This document shows, in pieces, positions 47,760 through 47,903 of a DNA stretch of 47,903 bases. The stretch spans positions 1-47,903 of the forward strand of contig CAYMDP010000020.1 of the NCBI GenBank assembly GCA_964389375.1, read 5' to 3'. A program made the position numbers and the translations under genes. The notes beneath the pieces were generated by a model that was not told where the DNA came from, searched no databases, and was given only the letters and a program-made list of their open reading frames with translations. Origin of the DNA: CAYMDP01 sp964389375. GTDB taxonomy: Bacteria; Bdellovibrionota; Bdellovibrionia; Bdellovibrionales; UBA1609. Positions within the stretch are counted from its first letter, which is position 1, and the number at the start of each line of letters is the position of its first letter.

Positions 47760-47903
47760 AGCTCCTAGCTCCAGCTCCTAGCCCCAAGCTCCTAGCTCCA
47801 AGCTCCTAGCTCCAAGCTCCTAGCTCCAAGCTCCAAGCTCCAAGCTCCAGCTCCTAGTTCCAAGCTCCTAGTTCCAAGCTCCTAGTTCCAAGCTCCTAGT
47901 TCC
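47760..47903. repeat. tandem repeat array, 13-14-base unit, reaching the window edge
   Basis: The array consists of two 13-base and three 14-base units of type AAGCTCCTAGCTCC (one copy has GCCCC), then three 7-base half-units AAGCTCC, then one 13-base and three 14-base units of type AAGCTCCTAGTTCC. It fills 144 bases exactly and continues outside the window. The block structure, with the GTTCC variant confined to the right half, indicates local duplication after a mutation. Confidence 0.97.

Noticed and set aside
47760..47903. CRISPR array
   Set aside because: Units are 7-14 bases with no spacers; it is a plain tandem repeat.

Overview
The window looks like a chromosomal segment of a predatory or gliding delta-proteobacterium-like organism, most probably Bdellovibrionota (Bdellovibrio-like). 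This is inferred from gene content: a myxobacterial-type Glt-Agl gliding machinery next to LPS export genes, a pilH-pilI-pilD-pilMNOPQ type IV pilus block of Myxococcus-like order, an FHA-containing sigma-54 activator and outer-membrane barrel families typical of these groups. Genes are densely packed, with many ATGA, GTGA and TTGA start/stop overlaps and an unusually large share of TTG starts. A 10-base run of N lies inside pyrG.

Layout. 1-1540: end of a FliL-family gene, converging on an FHA/AAA+/Fis sigma-54 activator. 1736-6014: engB, a 67-residue membrane protein, kdsB, pyrG and kdsD, which link CTP supply to Kdo activation. 6133-17745: ten co-oriented genes for a Glt-Agl gliding-type envelope machine: two outer-membrane barrels, three TPR proteins, a CglF-like protein, an FHA/TM/TonB-like GltG and the TolQ/TolR-type motor AglRQS. 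A GYF-GYF-PilZ protein converges on its end. 18660-24798: an lptC-lptA fusion, lptB, rpoN, an opposing fatty acid desaturase with a coiled-coil tail, hpf and metK. 24911-29425: a ribbon-helix-helix protein, lepA and three tandem signal peptidase I homologues, one with a foreign-looking insertion and one lacking the catalytic serine. 29459-35321: pyrB, carA, an unknown gene and carB. 35397-42987: pilH-pilI-like ABC transporter, pilD and pilMNOPQ. 43327-47240: a lipoprotein, rarA, a CheY-like receiver, a cupin, a roughly 670-base gap and a conserved-looking unknown gene. The window closes with tRNA-Ala(TGC) and a 14-base tandem repeat running off the edge.

How it works together. Most of the window builds or drives the cell envelope: Kdo and LPS transport (kdsB, kdsD, lptCA, lptB), protein export (three lepB genes), surface motility (Glt-Agl and type IV pili) and membrane lipid desaturation. 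Pyrimidine genes (pyrG, pyrB, carA, carB) and translation genes (engB, hpf, lepA) are interspersed. The most interesting items are the gliding motor with an adjacent GYF-PilZ candidate regulator, the LepB with an inserted segment resembling phage baseplate J proteins, the serine-less LepB paralogue, an SD-sequestering hairpin in front of metK, a candidate small RNA behind tandem operators, and several apparently decayed reading frames near the tRNA end. Functional names rest on motif and context recognition by eye; no database search was run.
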